Positions 1 through 10,589 of a DNA stretch of 64,000 nucleotides are shown here, one piece after another (positions within the stretch are counted from its first letter, which is position 1; every line of letters begins with the position of its first letter). The position numbers and the translations under genes were made by a program. Source of the stretch: Balaenoptera acutorostrata (taxonomy: Eukaryota; Chordata; Mammalia; Artiodactyla; Balaenopteridae); the NCBI RefSeq assembly GCF_949987535.1, contig NC_080074.1, positions 29,101,478 to 29,165,477 on the forward strand, written 5' to 3'. Below the pieces are notes generated by a model. It did no database searches. It was not told the origin of the DNA and saw nothing but the letters and a program-made list of their open reading frames with translations.

Positions 1-204
1 CTCCTTTTTTTTCAAGTTTCTGTTCAACTATTATGTCAATAGATCCGCTACTTCTAAGCACCCCATATAAAATGGCATCTTCCTATCACCCCTATTCATT
101 CTCTTTCCCTCTTACTTGGCTTATTTTTCTTCCTGGCACAGATTGCCACCTGACATATACATACATTGGTTTATTGATTTGTACCTCTTTTGTTCTTTGT
201 TGAA

Positions 205-272
205 TTCTAAGAGTCTAGAACAGAGCCTTGCACATCATAGGCACTGAGTATTATTTGTTGAATGAGTGAATA
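205..272 (+). repeat. MIR-like SINE tail
   Basis: The stretch reads like the 3' part of a MIR: an 'agagccttgcacatcatagg' core followed by 'tatttgttgaatgagtgaat'. It is short and diverged, so the family call is tentative. The rest of 1-339 shows no gene or other recognisable element. Confidence 0.45.
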
Positions 273-355
273 CATGCAGTCTGGAGGCTTTCTCTCTCAA
301 CCTCACAAGACAGGATTTATTTGTGGCACAGCTTCAGGTCTGGGATGTTCTTTTT

Positions 356-731
356 TTTGTTTTTTTTTTTAGAAGCTGACTGTCCTTTGAGTTCTTTATT
401 TTTTTTTTTATTTTATTTTTTATAGTTTAGACTAACTCATATTGTTTATTTTATTTATTTATTTATTTATGGCTGTGTTGGGTCTTCATTTCTGTGCGAG
501 GGCTTTCTCTAGTTGTGGCAAGCGGGGGCCACTCTTCATCGCGGTGCGCGGGCCTCTCACTATCACAGCCCCTCCCGTTGCGGGGCACAGGCGCCAGACA
601 CGCAGGCTCAGTAATTGTGGCTCACGGGCCTAGTTGCTCCGCGGCATGTGGGATCTTCCCAGACCAGGGCTCGAACCCGTGTCCCCTGCCTTGGCAGGCA
701 GATTCTCAACCACTGCGCCACCAGGGAAGCC
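356..731 (-). mobile_element. CHR-type SINE with an extra 3' segment
   Basis: Read on the minus strand, the element starts at 731 with the CHR head, carries the tRNA-like B box, and reaches its first A-rich tail near 445-475. It then continues through about 90 bp that is not SINE and ends in a second A-rich tract at 356-371. A perfect 16-bp duplication (CTGGGATGTTCTTTTT, 340-355 and 732-747) brackets the whole unit, so the extra sequence arrived with the SINE. On the minus strand the target reads TT/AAAA, the usual L1 endonuclease site. Confidence 0.88.
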
Positions 732-772
732 CTGGGATGTTCTTTTTAAGAAATTAATAGTAGTCATGGCCG

Positions 773-1160
773 GCTGCAATTTATTGAGTGCCTGTCATTT
801 TCTGGTCACTTTTTGTATTATATTATTTTGTCTTTTTTTTTGGTCCCTGGGACTCAGGTCCCCAGGGCCTTTGTTCTTTAGCTTGCAAGGCCTGTTTTGC
901 CCAAGGCCATTCCCTGGTACTTTTCCAAAATGACTCATACATACGTACATACTTACAGATAGACATGACCAGAGATTTCATACCTTTCATTTTAAAACTT
1001 TAGTCAGTCATGCATCAGGTAGTACCTATATTATTTTGTCTTTATAGGAATTCTATGATAGTAATTTTATCCCCAATTGACAAATGAGTAAAAGGTAGCT
1101 CGGAGAGGTCTAACAACCTGGCCAAGGCCATGGCTTTGGGAAGCCATGACACCAAACCAT
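773..1160 (-). repeat. MIR SINE, interrupted
   Basis: Two pieces of one antisense MIR are visible. The left piece (773-835) has the 'tttattgagtgcctgtc' core. The right piece (1044-1160) has 'atccccaattgacaaatgag' and a diverged copy of the core that follows. A 191-bp insertion at 836-1026 separates them. Confidence 0.65.
836..1026 (-). mobile_element. Unidentified retro-inserted sequence
   Basis: A 191-bp segment lies between perfect 17-bp direct repeats (TATATTATTTTGTCTTT at 819-835 and 1027-1043). Its left edge is a T run, so on the minus strand it ends in a short A tail. These are the marks of target-primed reverse transcription. It does not resemble the CHR SINEs, L1, L2 or MIR in the window. 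It may be a fragment of a processed cellular RNA, but I cannot name the source. Confidence 0.7.
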
Positions 1161-1387
1161 ATCTTTGTGCCAAAGCCAAGACTGATGCCATTTTACCAGA
1201 CTAGCTCTCAGAAGAAGAGCAAGCAGAACAAGATGCACTGATTACTGAGAAAAGCTCAGCCTGATGAGCAGTGGCTAAGTGCTAGTTTAGCTAACTAGCT
1301 AGCAAGGACCTGGCTTGGAATCCTAGCTCTGCCCCTGAAAAGAGTAAGGCATCAAGCCATCTTTCTTTGTCTCTCTCGCTCTGGTTT

Positions 1388-2028
1388 TAAAATCAACATT
1401 ATTCAGGTATAATTAACATACAATAAAATATACCCATTTTAAGCGTACAGTTTTAATGAGTGTTGACAAATTTATGCACTTTGTAACCACCAGCACAATC
1501 AAGATATAAAACATTTTATGAAAGATATAAAATTTGTCCCTCACTCCAAAAAGTTCCCTTGTGCCCCTTCACAGTCAAATTCTCACTTCCTACCTCTCTC
1601 CCCGCAAGGCATCAGACAACTAATGCTATGCTTTGGATCTCTAGAGATTAGTATGTGTTCTCTAGAACTCCAGATCAATAGAATCAGGCAGTATGTACGC
1701 CTTTGTACTGCTTCTACTCAGCGTGATGTTTTTAGATTCATCCATGTTGTTGTGTGTACCAGTAGTTCATTTTTTTATTGCTGAATGTGTTCTATTGTAT
1801 GAAATTTATTTATTTATTCTCCTGTTGATGGACATTTGATTGTTTCCAGTTTAGGTTGTTATGAATAAAGCTGCTGTGATATTTATGTGCAAGTCTTTGT
1901 GTAAATGTAAGTTTTTATTTCTCTTGGGTAGATACTAATGGACTTACTAGGTTGTCCATGTAAACATGGTAAGTCCGTGTTGAATGTTATAAAAAACTGC
2001 CAAAATGTTTTCAAAAGTAGTTGTACCA
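1388..2028 (-). repeat. Old L1M-type LINE, 3' region
   Basis: The antisense 3' region of an old mammalian L1 is recognisable. Marks include 'ttagattcatccatgttgtt', 'ctcctgttgatggacatttg' and 'aataaagctgctgtgat', all typical of L1 ORF2 ends read backwards. It is heavily mutated and has no open frame. Confidence 0.65.
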
Positions 2029-2039
2029 CTGAGATGTTT

Positions 2040-2125
2040 CTTAGTGTTAGGCTGCTCATTTGTAAAATGAAGATGTTTGACTCGATGATCTCTAAATGCC
2101 CTTCCAACATTTTGTGATTCTAGGA
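2040..2125 (+). repeat. MIR3/MIR-like fragment
   Basis: The sequence 'tcatttgtaaaatgaagatg' followed by a 'gatctctaaatgcccttcca' segment matches the 3' half of MIR-class SINEs. Short and diverged. Confidence 0.5.
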
Positions 2126-2201
2126 ACAGCTGTGCTAGAATTTTGACCTTTACCTGTCTTGTGGTACTAGAATTTTTTATTCCTTCTTTTTCTTTCACAT
2201 A

Positions 2202-2336
2202 CCTTTTTGTTTGTTTGTTTGTTTTTTGGCTGCACCGCCCAGCTTGTGGGATCTTAGTTCCCCCACCAGGGACTGAACCCGCACGCTCAGCAGTGAAAAC
2301 ATGGAGTCCTAACCATTGGACTGCAGGGGAATTCCC
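2202..2336 (-). mobile_element. Short older CHR-like SINE
   Basis: The minus strand starts GGAATTCCCCTGCAGTCCAA, keeps a diverged B box (GGTTCAGTCCC) and ends in a (CAAA)n-type tail. Duplicated TTCTTTCACATA lies at 2190-2201 and 2337-2348. At about 135 bp it lacks the long body of the other copies, which suggests an older tRNA-Glu-derived subfamily. Confidence 0.75.
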
Positions 2337-2436
2337 TTCTTTCACATATCTTAATTTCTATACATTTGTCTAGTTTGTTCCTGTTAGTGTTGATGATGAT
2401 GATAATAATGATTAGAGAAAGCTGTCATTCTTTTTT

Positions 2437-2600
2437 GAGAAATTATGTGTGTCAAGCACAATGCTAAGTGTTTTACCTGAATTTTTCCGTCTAACCCTCA
2501 CAATAAATATTTGCAGTAGACACTATTTTTATAATCTATCTTTGTGATGTAACTTCCCCAAATTAACAAAGTTATTAAATAGCAGAATTGGGAAGCAAAA
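2437..2600 (-). repeat. MIR SINE
   Basis: An antisense MIR is indicated by 'caagcacaatgctaagtgtt' and 'aaccctcacaataa', followed by an eroded tail to 'tagcagaattgggaagc'. Confidence 0.6.
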
Positions 2601-2609
2601 TTAGGTCTG

Positions 2610-3620
2610 TCTTGATCACTTCTAAATCAACTAATTTCGTAGCCTTTGCTCTGATTTGCTGGTTGCTACTTCTTCATCTTTTACATGACCCTAAGACCTG
2701 CCTGGCTGAATTCTGGACCTCCTTCACCTTCTCAATGTTGTTTACCAGTTCTTCTTCCATACCCTGGCATGACATCAGTGTTCAGTGATCCAGGAATTTT
2801 CCAGAAGGCAACAAAAAAAAGCAATTTAGAGTGAGGCAGGCTTAAGATCATCTTACTTATGTCAGCTCCATTAAGTTTTCATTAACAGTCAAATGGGGTT
2901 TCTCAAATCAGCATAATGCCAGTAAGCATTGCTTTGAAAAATGAAATGCTTAACTAGTAAGGTACCCTGTCTACATTTTGTCTGAATCTAGAGAGCCAGT
3001 CATTTCAAAGCATCATAGAGGTCATTGCCAATTTTGCACTGGACAATTAGCAAACTCCTTCTCATCAAGTGGTGAAATTACCATGTTAGCTCTTTGCAGA
3101 AATCAGAATGTATTATTGGCTCTTCATGATTTTCTATGCAGTCATCACTAGGCATAACACGGACTCAGATATTGAGTATTATCATTTAGATTAGTAAAGT
3201 ACTGTGTGAATATCCTAAGCATTTCCCACTCAATTATTTTTCAGTATATGTAGGGCAAAAGCCAAGACTGTATCAGTCTCATTCTTCGCATGCCCATATA
3301 ATGCCTAAGCTATGTTATGTGGCTTGTGAGTAAACCATTTCCGGCCTCCACATTATTTATAGTGCTAATCAAACAATACCATTAAAAAAAACACATTTAT
3401 TGACTTTAAAGAGTCCTGATGGGACTTCTGAAATTGCTTTTCCTGAAGTGATCTCTGCTCTACTCTACGTCTAGAGACTTTAGGAGTTACCTCAAATCCC
3501 CACTGCCCCATGAGTCTGTTCTGACTATTTTATTTTCACTCTTCTCATTTTTTGAATTCCTAAATCATTTATACTCACCCCTGGACATTTTAAAATTTAA
3601 TTATGTGTTGTATTTTATCA
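2610..3620. other. Repeat-free unique DNA, no gene seen
   Basis: About 1 kb without a recognisable transposon or convincing coding frame. Sequence complexity is high. Within a window so rich in repeats this makes it a candidate for conserved noncoding DNA, but nothing in the sequence proves that. Confidence 0.4.
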
Positions 3621-3639
3621 CTTTTGTTTCACTCGTAGA

Positions 3640-3885
3640 GAGACTTTGTGGAATACAAGAAAGAGTATGAACACTGAATTCAGACAAATACTGGCTTTTC
3701 CATTTAAAAACGACGTGACCCTGGGCAAGCTCCATGTCTTCTGTAAGACTCAATTTCCTCATCTTGAAAAGCAGATAGAAGTGCATACAAATTATGGTAA
3801 TAGTAGCTGTCTCATGAGGTCCTTGCAAGCAGTAAATGATTTAATGCGTGGAAACCGGCATGTGGAAAATGCTAAACAAATGGGA
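3640..3885 (+). repeat. MIR SINE
   Basis: Sense MIR: 'cgtgaccctgggcaagctcc', then 'tcaatttcctcatcttgaaa' and a 3' 'aaaatgctaaacaaatg'. The short open frame across it is a by-product. Confidence 0.65.
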
Positions 3886-3954
3886 GCCGCTCACCCTTTC
3901 CCCCCGTGTAAGTTTTAAATTCCCTGAGGCAGAACCAGGTCTTGTGCCTCTGGA

Positions 3955-4062
3955 TGTACTGCATCCACTCATTCATTTAATAAAAGTTTATTTAGCACCT
4001 GCTTTGTACTAAGCAATGAACTCAGTACTGTGAATAGTCATGAACAAAACAACCTTACTTTT
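3955..4062 (-). repeat. MIR or L2-like fragment
   Basis: The phrase 'cattcatttaataaaagttt' followed by 'agcacctgctttgtactaag' resembles the reverse of MIR/L2-type 3' ends. The family cannot be settled by eye. Confidence 0.4.
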
Positions 4063-4085
4063 CCCTGTGGACTTATGCTCCCCTG

Positions 4086-4580
4086 ATCTACGACGGTTCA
4101 ACATAAGATTTTTTTTTGACTTTAAGATGATGTGAAAGCAATATGCATTCAGTAGAAATGGTACTTTGAATTTTGAATTTTATCTTTCCCCTGCCTAGCA
4201 ATATGTGGTATGAGGCTCTCTTGTGATGCCGGGCAGGAAAGGTCCCCAGCTCCCAGTCAGCCCCACGATCACAAGGGTGAACAGCTGATACCCTGACAAC
4301 CATCCTGGGCCCAGACACCAATCTGTGTTTCACTTAACCATACAATATCCAATAAATTACATGAGATATTCAACACTTTATTCTAAAATAGACTTTGTTT
4401 TAGATGATTTTGCCCAACTGAAGGCTCATGTAAGTGTTCTGAGCACATTTAAGGTAGGCTAGGCTAAGCCCTGACGTTCAGTAGGTGAGGTGTATTAAAT
4501 GTAATTTCGATTTATGATATTTTCAACGTAGGGTGGCCTTATCAGGACATAACCTCATTGTAAGTGGAGAAGGACCTGTA
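4086..4580 (+). mobile_element. Non-autonomous Tigger-type DNA transposon
   Basis: About 495 bp resembling an internally deleted pogo/Tigger-class element. The left end reads 'ctacgacggttcaacataag'. The right end reads 'gtaagtggagaaggacctgt', so the two ends form diverged inverted repeats. The middle carries 'aaggtaggctaggctaagcc', which I associate with this class. There is no transposase frame. The exact subfamily is uncertain. Confidence 0.65.
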
Positions 4581-5266
4581 GTAAATAAAACATAATTATG
4601 TGGTTTCACAAACATTTGGAACAACAAGTCCTCAATACTATTGTTTTTTTTAAGTCCTCCATACTATTAATGAAATCAAAGGTGTAAAGCAATTTATTCC
4701 TAAACTCTTGCTGGAGAATCGAAAAAACATATTTATGATGGTGCCTCTTCTCACTCCCTGACCTTCATGTTTGTGCTCACTTCTTTTGCATTTGCCTCAT
4801 AAATATTTTTAATTGACTGAACAGAGACATATTATAGACAGACTCTAGATTTTTATCTATTTTTCCAATCATGTTACAATCATAATTATTTTAAGGTATT
4901 CTATGGTAAGAAGTATGATTTTTAAGAGTCAGTGTTTCAGATATTTTATAATTATTTGGCCATTTCTGCAATCTGAAGCTTCTGTTTGGCTGAATTATGA
5001 AGTCAGTACTGTCTTCATAATTATTGTCAAATAGTACTTGAGTGTTTACCATGGGTTAAGCACTGCGTTAGGTACCAAGAATAATTTGGCACTGAAGAAA
5101 CATATAATTTAGATAGGAAATCAACACACATGCATTTAATTGAAAAGATAAATTGTAATACAGAACAAGTCCATTTCTAGTAAGAGGAGGCCAAGAACAA
5201 CTAAAATTACTAGATAAGATACAAAACTCTTTCATAAAAGTGTTGAAGCTCTAACATGGAATAGTA
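4581..5266. other. AT-rich unique DNA, no gene seen
   Basis: No coding frame or confident repeat. The stretch near 5035-5110 ('tttaccatgggttaagcact') could be a very eroded MIR. Confidence 0.35.
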
Positions 5267-5278
5267 AGGAATTATTTT

Positions 5279-5556
5279 TATTTATTTATTTATGGCTGTG
5301 TTGGGTCTTCGTTTCTGTGCGAGGGCTTTCTCTAGTTGTGGCAAGCGGGGGCCACTCTTCATCGCGGTGCGTGAGCCTCTCACTATCGCGGCCTCTCTTG
5401 TTGTGGAGCACAGGCTCCAGACGCGCAGGCTCAGTAATTGTGGCTCACGGGCCTAGTTGCTCCGCGGCATGTGGGATCTTCCCCGACCAGGGCTCGAACC
5501 CGTGTCCCCTGCATTGGCAGGCAGATTCTTAACCACTGCGCCACCAGGGAAGCCCC
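5279..5556 (-). mobile_element. CHR-type SINE
   Basis: Full-length antisense copy with its (TTTA)n tail at the left and its head at 5556. A perfect 12-bp duplication, AGGAATTATTTT, lies at 5267-5278 and 5557-5568. The B box GGTTCGAGCCC is intact on the minus strand. Open frames here are artefacts of the SINE. Confidence 0.95.
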
Positions 5557-5568
5557 AGGAATTATTTT

Positions 5569-6001
5569 AAGAGCTATGGTTTTAGAGAGGTGAGTAGATC
5601 ACTGCTTTGGCCCTGAGGACATTTGCTGATCTAGTTTAAAGTAAGCTGTCAAACATAGCTGTGGGTTTGAAGGGCTCAGTACGACGGGGAACAGAAGTGA
5701 AAGTTCAGAGCCAGCGAAACATGCCACATCCATAATCAAATCTGGTCACTGCCACAGGCGATGTTGGGCAGAGGGGTCAGCAGAAGCCAAGTGAAGTCAG
5801 AGACCTAAGTTCAACCTAAGTCAAACATCTAGGTGCTTGTCGTACGGAGGGAAGGAAATCTAAGTGAAAAGCCGTGGACTAGACCAAGTGCTCAGACCAC
5901 AGCCAACAGGTTCGGAATGGAGAATGGGAGACAAAACTTGGATTTTTAGTTGAGGTTTGAGCAGCTGGATCTTTTAAAGCCAATGAGCCGGGCTGAACAT
6001 A
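5569..6001. other. Unique DNA, no gene seen
   Basis: Mixed-composition sequence between a SINE and a Tigger element. I see no repeat, exon-like frame or signal. Confidence 0.35.
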
Positions 6002-6003
6002 TA

Positions 6004-6489
6004 CAGACATTCCTCATTTTATTGTGCTTTGCTTTATTGCACTTCAAAGATACTGCATTTTTTCACAAATGGAACGTTTGTGGTAACCCTGAATCAAGCA
6101 GGCTGTTGGCGCCATTTTTTCAACAGGATTTGCTCACTTTGTGTCTCTGTGTCACATTTTGGTAATTCTCACAATATTTCAAGCTTTTTCGTCGTTATTA
6201 TATTTGTTATGGTGATCTCTGATCAGTGATCTTTGATGTTTCTACTATGACTCACTGAAGGCTCGAATGATGGTAAGCAGTTTTTAGCAATAAAGTATTT
6301 TAAAATTAAGGTATGTACATTGTATTTTTAGACATAATGCTTTGCACACTTAATAGATTACAGTACAGTGTACACATAACTTTTATGTGCACTGGGAAAC
6401 CAAAAAGTTCATGTGACTCCCTTCATTGTGATATTCACTTTATTGCAGTTTTCTGGAACCGAACCTGAAATATTTCCGAGGCATGCCTG
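6004..6489 (+). mobile_element. Tigger1-derived internally deleted DNA transposon
   Basis: About 486 bp flanked by TA (6002-6003 and 6490-6491), the target duplication of Tc1/mariner-type elements. The left end 'ttattgtgctttgctttatt' and the right end ('cactttattgcag' to 'ggcatgcctg') are inverted-repeat versions of each other. The left part runs to 'gatcagtgatctttgatgtt' and the right part resumes at 'tcactgaaggctcgaatgat', so the whole transposase gene of the parent Tigger is missing. It was mobilised in trans, if at all. Confidence 0.85.
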
Positions 6490-6832
6490 TAATATAAAGC
6501 AATGATGAAGAAAAAGATTATTCAATACGTGAGGCTTGTATTGTAAACAGTGTTTGATGAAAAATTAAATTTTGGTCCTCATTTTATTCCCTTCCCCCAA
6601 TTCCAGCTATACTAAAGAGTTAAATGTAAAATATCCTGTTATTATCACAAAAAAAAAAAAAGAGAGAAACTTCAAAGAAACGTGTTACCATGTATTTCTG
6701 GAATAGGGAAGATTTTCTACATTTAAAAGCAATGGTAAATATCAAGAAAATATTAAGAGAAGTAACTTAGTTTCTTATGTTGAAAAGCAAAAAAAAAAAA
6801 AAAAGAAAATGTATTTGTAGTAAATATAACCA
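6490..6832. other. AT-rich unique DNA with A runs
   Basis: A-rich stretches lie at 6649-6662 and 6788-6804. The latter looks like a retroposon tail, but no body could be recognised. No gene. Confidence 0.35.
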
Positions 6833-6843
6833 AGGGTTAATAT

Positions 6844-7043
6844 ATATGTTTTCTTAAAGATTTTTTTGATGTGGAACATTTTTAAAGTCTTTATTGAATT
6901 TGTTACAATATTGCTTCTGTTTTATGTTTTGGTTTTTTGGCCACGAGGCATGTGGGATCTTAGCTCCCTGACGAGGGAGCGAACCTGCACTCCCTTCATT
7001 GGAAGGCGAAGTCTTAACCACTGGACCACCAGGGAAGTCCCTG
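6844..7043 (-). mobile_element. CHR-family SINE, divergent subfamily
   Basis: The minus strand begins near 7043 with 'gggacttccctggtggtcca', keeps a tRNA-like head, and continues into a body unlike the other copies ('aaaagtctttattgaattt' read on the plus strand). An 11-bp duplication, AGGGTTAATAT, lies at 6833-6843 and 7044-7054, so the unusual body belongs to the same insertion. Confidence 0.75.
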
Positions 7044-7189
7044 AGGGTTAATATTTTAAAACAAAAAGAACATACTAAATCTTAATTAAAATGTTAAGAT
7101 ACCAATAGGTAGTAAACATGAAGAGATATTAATAAAAATAAACATAATTAGATAAACTAAAGGGATATGATAATATAATAATATTAGAT

Positions 7190-7340
7190 AATAGTTATTG
7201 AATATTTATTATATGCTAGACACCATGTTATGTACTTTGCACATATTATTTTATTTAATCCCCACAGCCTTTTAAACTAGGTTCTATTGAGATCCCTGGT
7301 TTATAGATGAGTAAGTAGGCAGGTCAGGCCAGGTGGCTTT
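7190..7340 (-). repeat. MIR SINE
   Basis: Antisense MIR core: 'ttgaatatttattatatgct', 'atttaatccccacagcc', then 'tttatagatgagtaagtagg'. Confidence 0.6.
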
Positions 7341-7467
7341 GTGGCTGAGTTTTCTCTCTCATTTCCTTTTGTATTTATTGAACTTAGCCTGTTGTTATTT
7401 TCATTATCTTTATCAAGGAGAGAATCAATAAGTATTTATTTTTTATGATAATCTATAGGAATAGTTT

Positions 7468-9183
7468 TTAAAAAATTTTTATCAGAGTATAGTTGCTTTA
7501 CAATGTTGTGTTAGTTTCTGCTGTACAGCAAAGGGAATCAGCTATATGTACACATATATCCCCTCTTTTTTGGATTTACTTCCCATTTAGGTCACCATAG
7601 AACATTGAGTAGAGTTCCCTGTGCTATACAGTAGGTTCTTATTAGTTATCTATTTTATACATAGTATCAATAGTGTATATATGTCAATCCCAATCTCCCA
7701 ATTCATCCCAACCCCCCTTTCCCCTTTGGTATCCATGTGTTTGTTCTCTATGTCTGTGTCTACTTCTGCTTTGTAAATAAGATCATCTATCTCAATTTTT
7801 TCAGATTCCACATATATGTGTTAATATATGATACTTATATTTTCTCTTTCTGACTTACTTCACTCTGTATGACAGTCTGTAGGTGCATCCACGTCTCTAC
7901 AAATGACCCAATTTCATTCCTCTTTATGGCTGAGTAATATTCCATTGTATGTATATGCCACATCTTTATCCATTCCTCTTTCAATGGACGTTTAGGTTGC
8001 TTCCATTTCCTGGCTATTGTAAATAGTGCTGCAATGAACATTGGGGTACATGTATCTTTTTGAATTATAGTTTTCTCTGGGTATATGCCCAGTAGTGGGA
8101 TTGCTGGGTCATATGGTATTTCTATTTTTAATTTTTTAAGGAACCTCCATACTGTTCTCTATAGTGGTTGTATCAATTTACATTCCCACCAACAGTGCAA
8201 GAGGGTTCCCTTTTCTCCACACCCTCTCCAGCACTTATTGTTTCTAGATTTTTTGATGATGGCCATTCTGACCAGTGTGAGGTGATACCTCATTGTGGTT
8301 TTGATTTGCATTTCTCTAATGATTAGTGATGTTGAGCATCTTTTCATGTGTTTGTTGGCAATCTGTATGTCTTCTTTGGAAAAAAGTCTATTTAGGTGTT
8401 TCACCCATTTTTGGATTGGGTTGTTTGTATTTTTGATATTGAGCTGCATGAGCTCCTTATATATTTTGGAGATTAATCCTCTGTCAGTTGTTTCGTTTAC
8501 AAATATTTTCTCCCATTCTGAGGGTTGTCCTTTTGTCTTGTTTAGGGTTTTCTTTGCTGTGCAAAAGCTTTTAAGTTTCATTAGGTCCCATTTGTTTATA
8601 TTTATTTTTATACTCATTACTCTAGGAAGTGGGTCAGAAAAGATCTTGCTGTGATTGATGTCAAAGAGTGTTCTGCTTATGTTTTCCTCTAGGAGTTTTA
8701 TAGTGTCTGGCCTTACATTGAGGTCTTTAATCCAATTTGAGTTTATTTTTGTGTATGGTGTTAGGGAGTGTTCTAATTTCATTCTTTTACATGTGGCTGT
8801 CCAAGACAAGGGTGCCCACTCTTGACACTGTCATTCAACATAGTTTTGGAAGTCCTAGCCATGGCAATCAGAGAAGAAAAAAAAATAAAAGGAATCCAAA
8901 TTAGCAAAGAAAAAGTAAAACTGTCACTGTTTGCAGATGACCTGATACTATACATAGGAAATCCTAAAGATGCCACCAGAAAACTACTAGAGCTCATCAG
9001 AGAATTTAGTAAAGTTGCAGGATACAAAATTAATACATAGAAATCTCTTATATTCCTATACACTAACAATGAAAGATCAGAAATAGAAATTAAGGAAACA
9101 ATCCCATTTACTATTGCAACAAAAAGAATAAAATACCTAGGAATAAACCTACCTAAGGAGGCAAAAGTCCTGTACACAGAAAA
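7468..9183 (-). mobile_element. L1 with 5' inversion (twin-primed)
   Basis: One L1 insertion in two opposite blocks. From 7468 to about 8803 it is antisense: 3'UTR and the C-terminal part of ORF2. From about 8804 to 9183 it is sense: the reverse transcriptase part of ORF2, with the SLFADD active-site motif near 8926-8943. A 15-bp duplication, CTATAGGAATAGTTT, at 7453-7467 and 9184-9198 brackets both blocks, so this is a single event. The ORF2 part between the blocks is missing. Its 3'UTR runs about 157 bp past the point where four other L1s here stop. Confidence 0.9.
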
Positions 9184-9198
9184 CTATAGGAATAGTTT

Positions 9199-10204
9199 CA
9201 GACTCATCTCACTTATACAGTATTACCTTCAGCAGACTCTAGCTTATTAGAGATAGTATGAACCAATAAGGAGATATTTCAAATTACTGAATTAGAATAC
9301 AGTGTTATACAAAAGTCATGCTTTTCTATGTAACTTATAGGATCTGATAAAAATATTCTACATGATTTTAGGATTGGAACCTTAAAAATTTTTTGGAAAC
9401 TTAGGCAAAAACGTTAGGAAACATTTTTAGAGAGGTAGTTACAGGAGAAAATTCTTGTGTGTGTGGCGCCTTTTTGTTTGTTTTTGTTTAGTTTTTTTGC
9501 TTTGTTTTTCGTCTACTCTTGCCAGTTTATAAAGCCTCGCCTCCCCCCTTAAAAAATTACCTTTCTTTTTAGCTACAAAAGAGTTTGATTTTCAATTAAC
9601 TTTATAGAGGTCCATATGCATTGCAAGGATTTAGTAAATGTATTTGACAGAAGATAATTTCAGAAGATTTTGTTTATTGAAGCTGACCAAAAAAAAAAAA
9701 AAGAAAAAGACTTGCAACCAATTGATTCCAACATCTGTCATGTTTGGACAGATTGTTTAAACCACAGTTTGAATATAAATTGAGTTTTGGCTGGCAAACA
9801 GATTCATATTTCAGAAATGGTTTACCTCAAGAACATTTTGAGGATAAATGTTTTTTACCTTTTCCAAACATTTATGCTAATTCAAGCATGGGCAAGCTTA
9901 AAGGCAGAGGAGAAAGCTCTTGGAAAGGGAGGGATTGAAGATAGTGGTGAGAAAATCGCACCCCTATTATCCCAGCATGAAGCCTTGCATATTTGATTTC
10001 TTTTTTCCCTTCATCACTCTTATCAAATCAGTCAACCAGTCTTATAAATTCTTTCTCTACAGTGTCTCCCAAATGGTTCCTTTTCTTCCCCCATTTGCAT
10101 TGCTAGTATCCCAATTTAGTCCTTGTCCCTTTAGTCCTAGGCTATTGTAATAATGTAATATTTCATTTCCTTGATTCTGGTTTCTCTTACCTTCATTCTG
10201 TCTC
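9199..10204. other. Unique DNA, no gene seen
   Basis: About 1 kb of AT-rich sequence with T-rich and A-rich runs (9474-9510, 9689-9704). Short overlapping frames at 9744-10150 show no domain or conserved look. Confidence 0.35.
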
Positions 10205-10400
10205 ACACAGGCCACCAGACACATTTTGTTAAAGGACAAGCTTCCCCATATCACTCCCCTGCACAGAATTTTTATTGCTTTCTCATGGCCTCTAAGTTTG
10301 AGCTCCTTAGCTGATATTAGAGATTTCCACATCTGATTGGTGACTCCACACATCTGGTCTAATTTGCCTGCTTTTACAGTGTTGTTTCCAACATTCTGGG
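10205..10400 (+). repeat. L2 LINE fragment
   Basis: Resembles the 3' coding part of L2: 'atatcactcccctgcacaga' followed by 'attgctttctcatggcctct'. Very diverged. Confidence 0.5.
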
Positions 10401-10589
10401 ATGGTGAGACATCCCCACTTACTGCCTACTTACTACTGTCCAAGTGTATTTTACATATTCCCAGTGGCATGGTTTTGTTCAGGTAATTATCGGTCTTCTC
10501 AAATTTGGTTTTCCATTTTTGTACCATATTTTAGGAAGATATAGGGTTGTCATAAAGTTTGTGTAGACTCCCTGAGCCTAGGTGTTACA

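Noticed and set aside
8159..9177. Long frames opposite to L1 ORF2 (also 16236-16820, 40089-40496, 52353-52811)
   Set aside because: Antisense shadows of ORF2; the real coding strand is identified by reverse transcriptase motifs.
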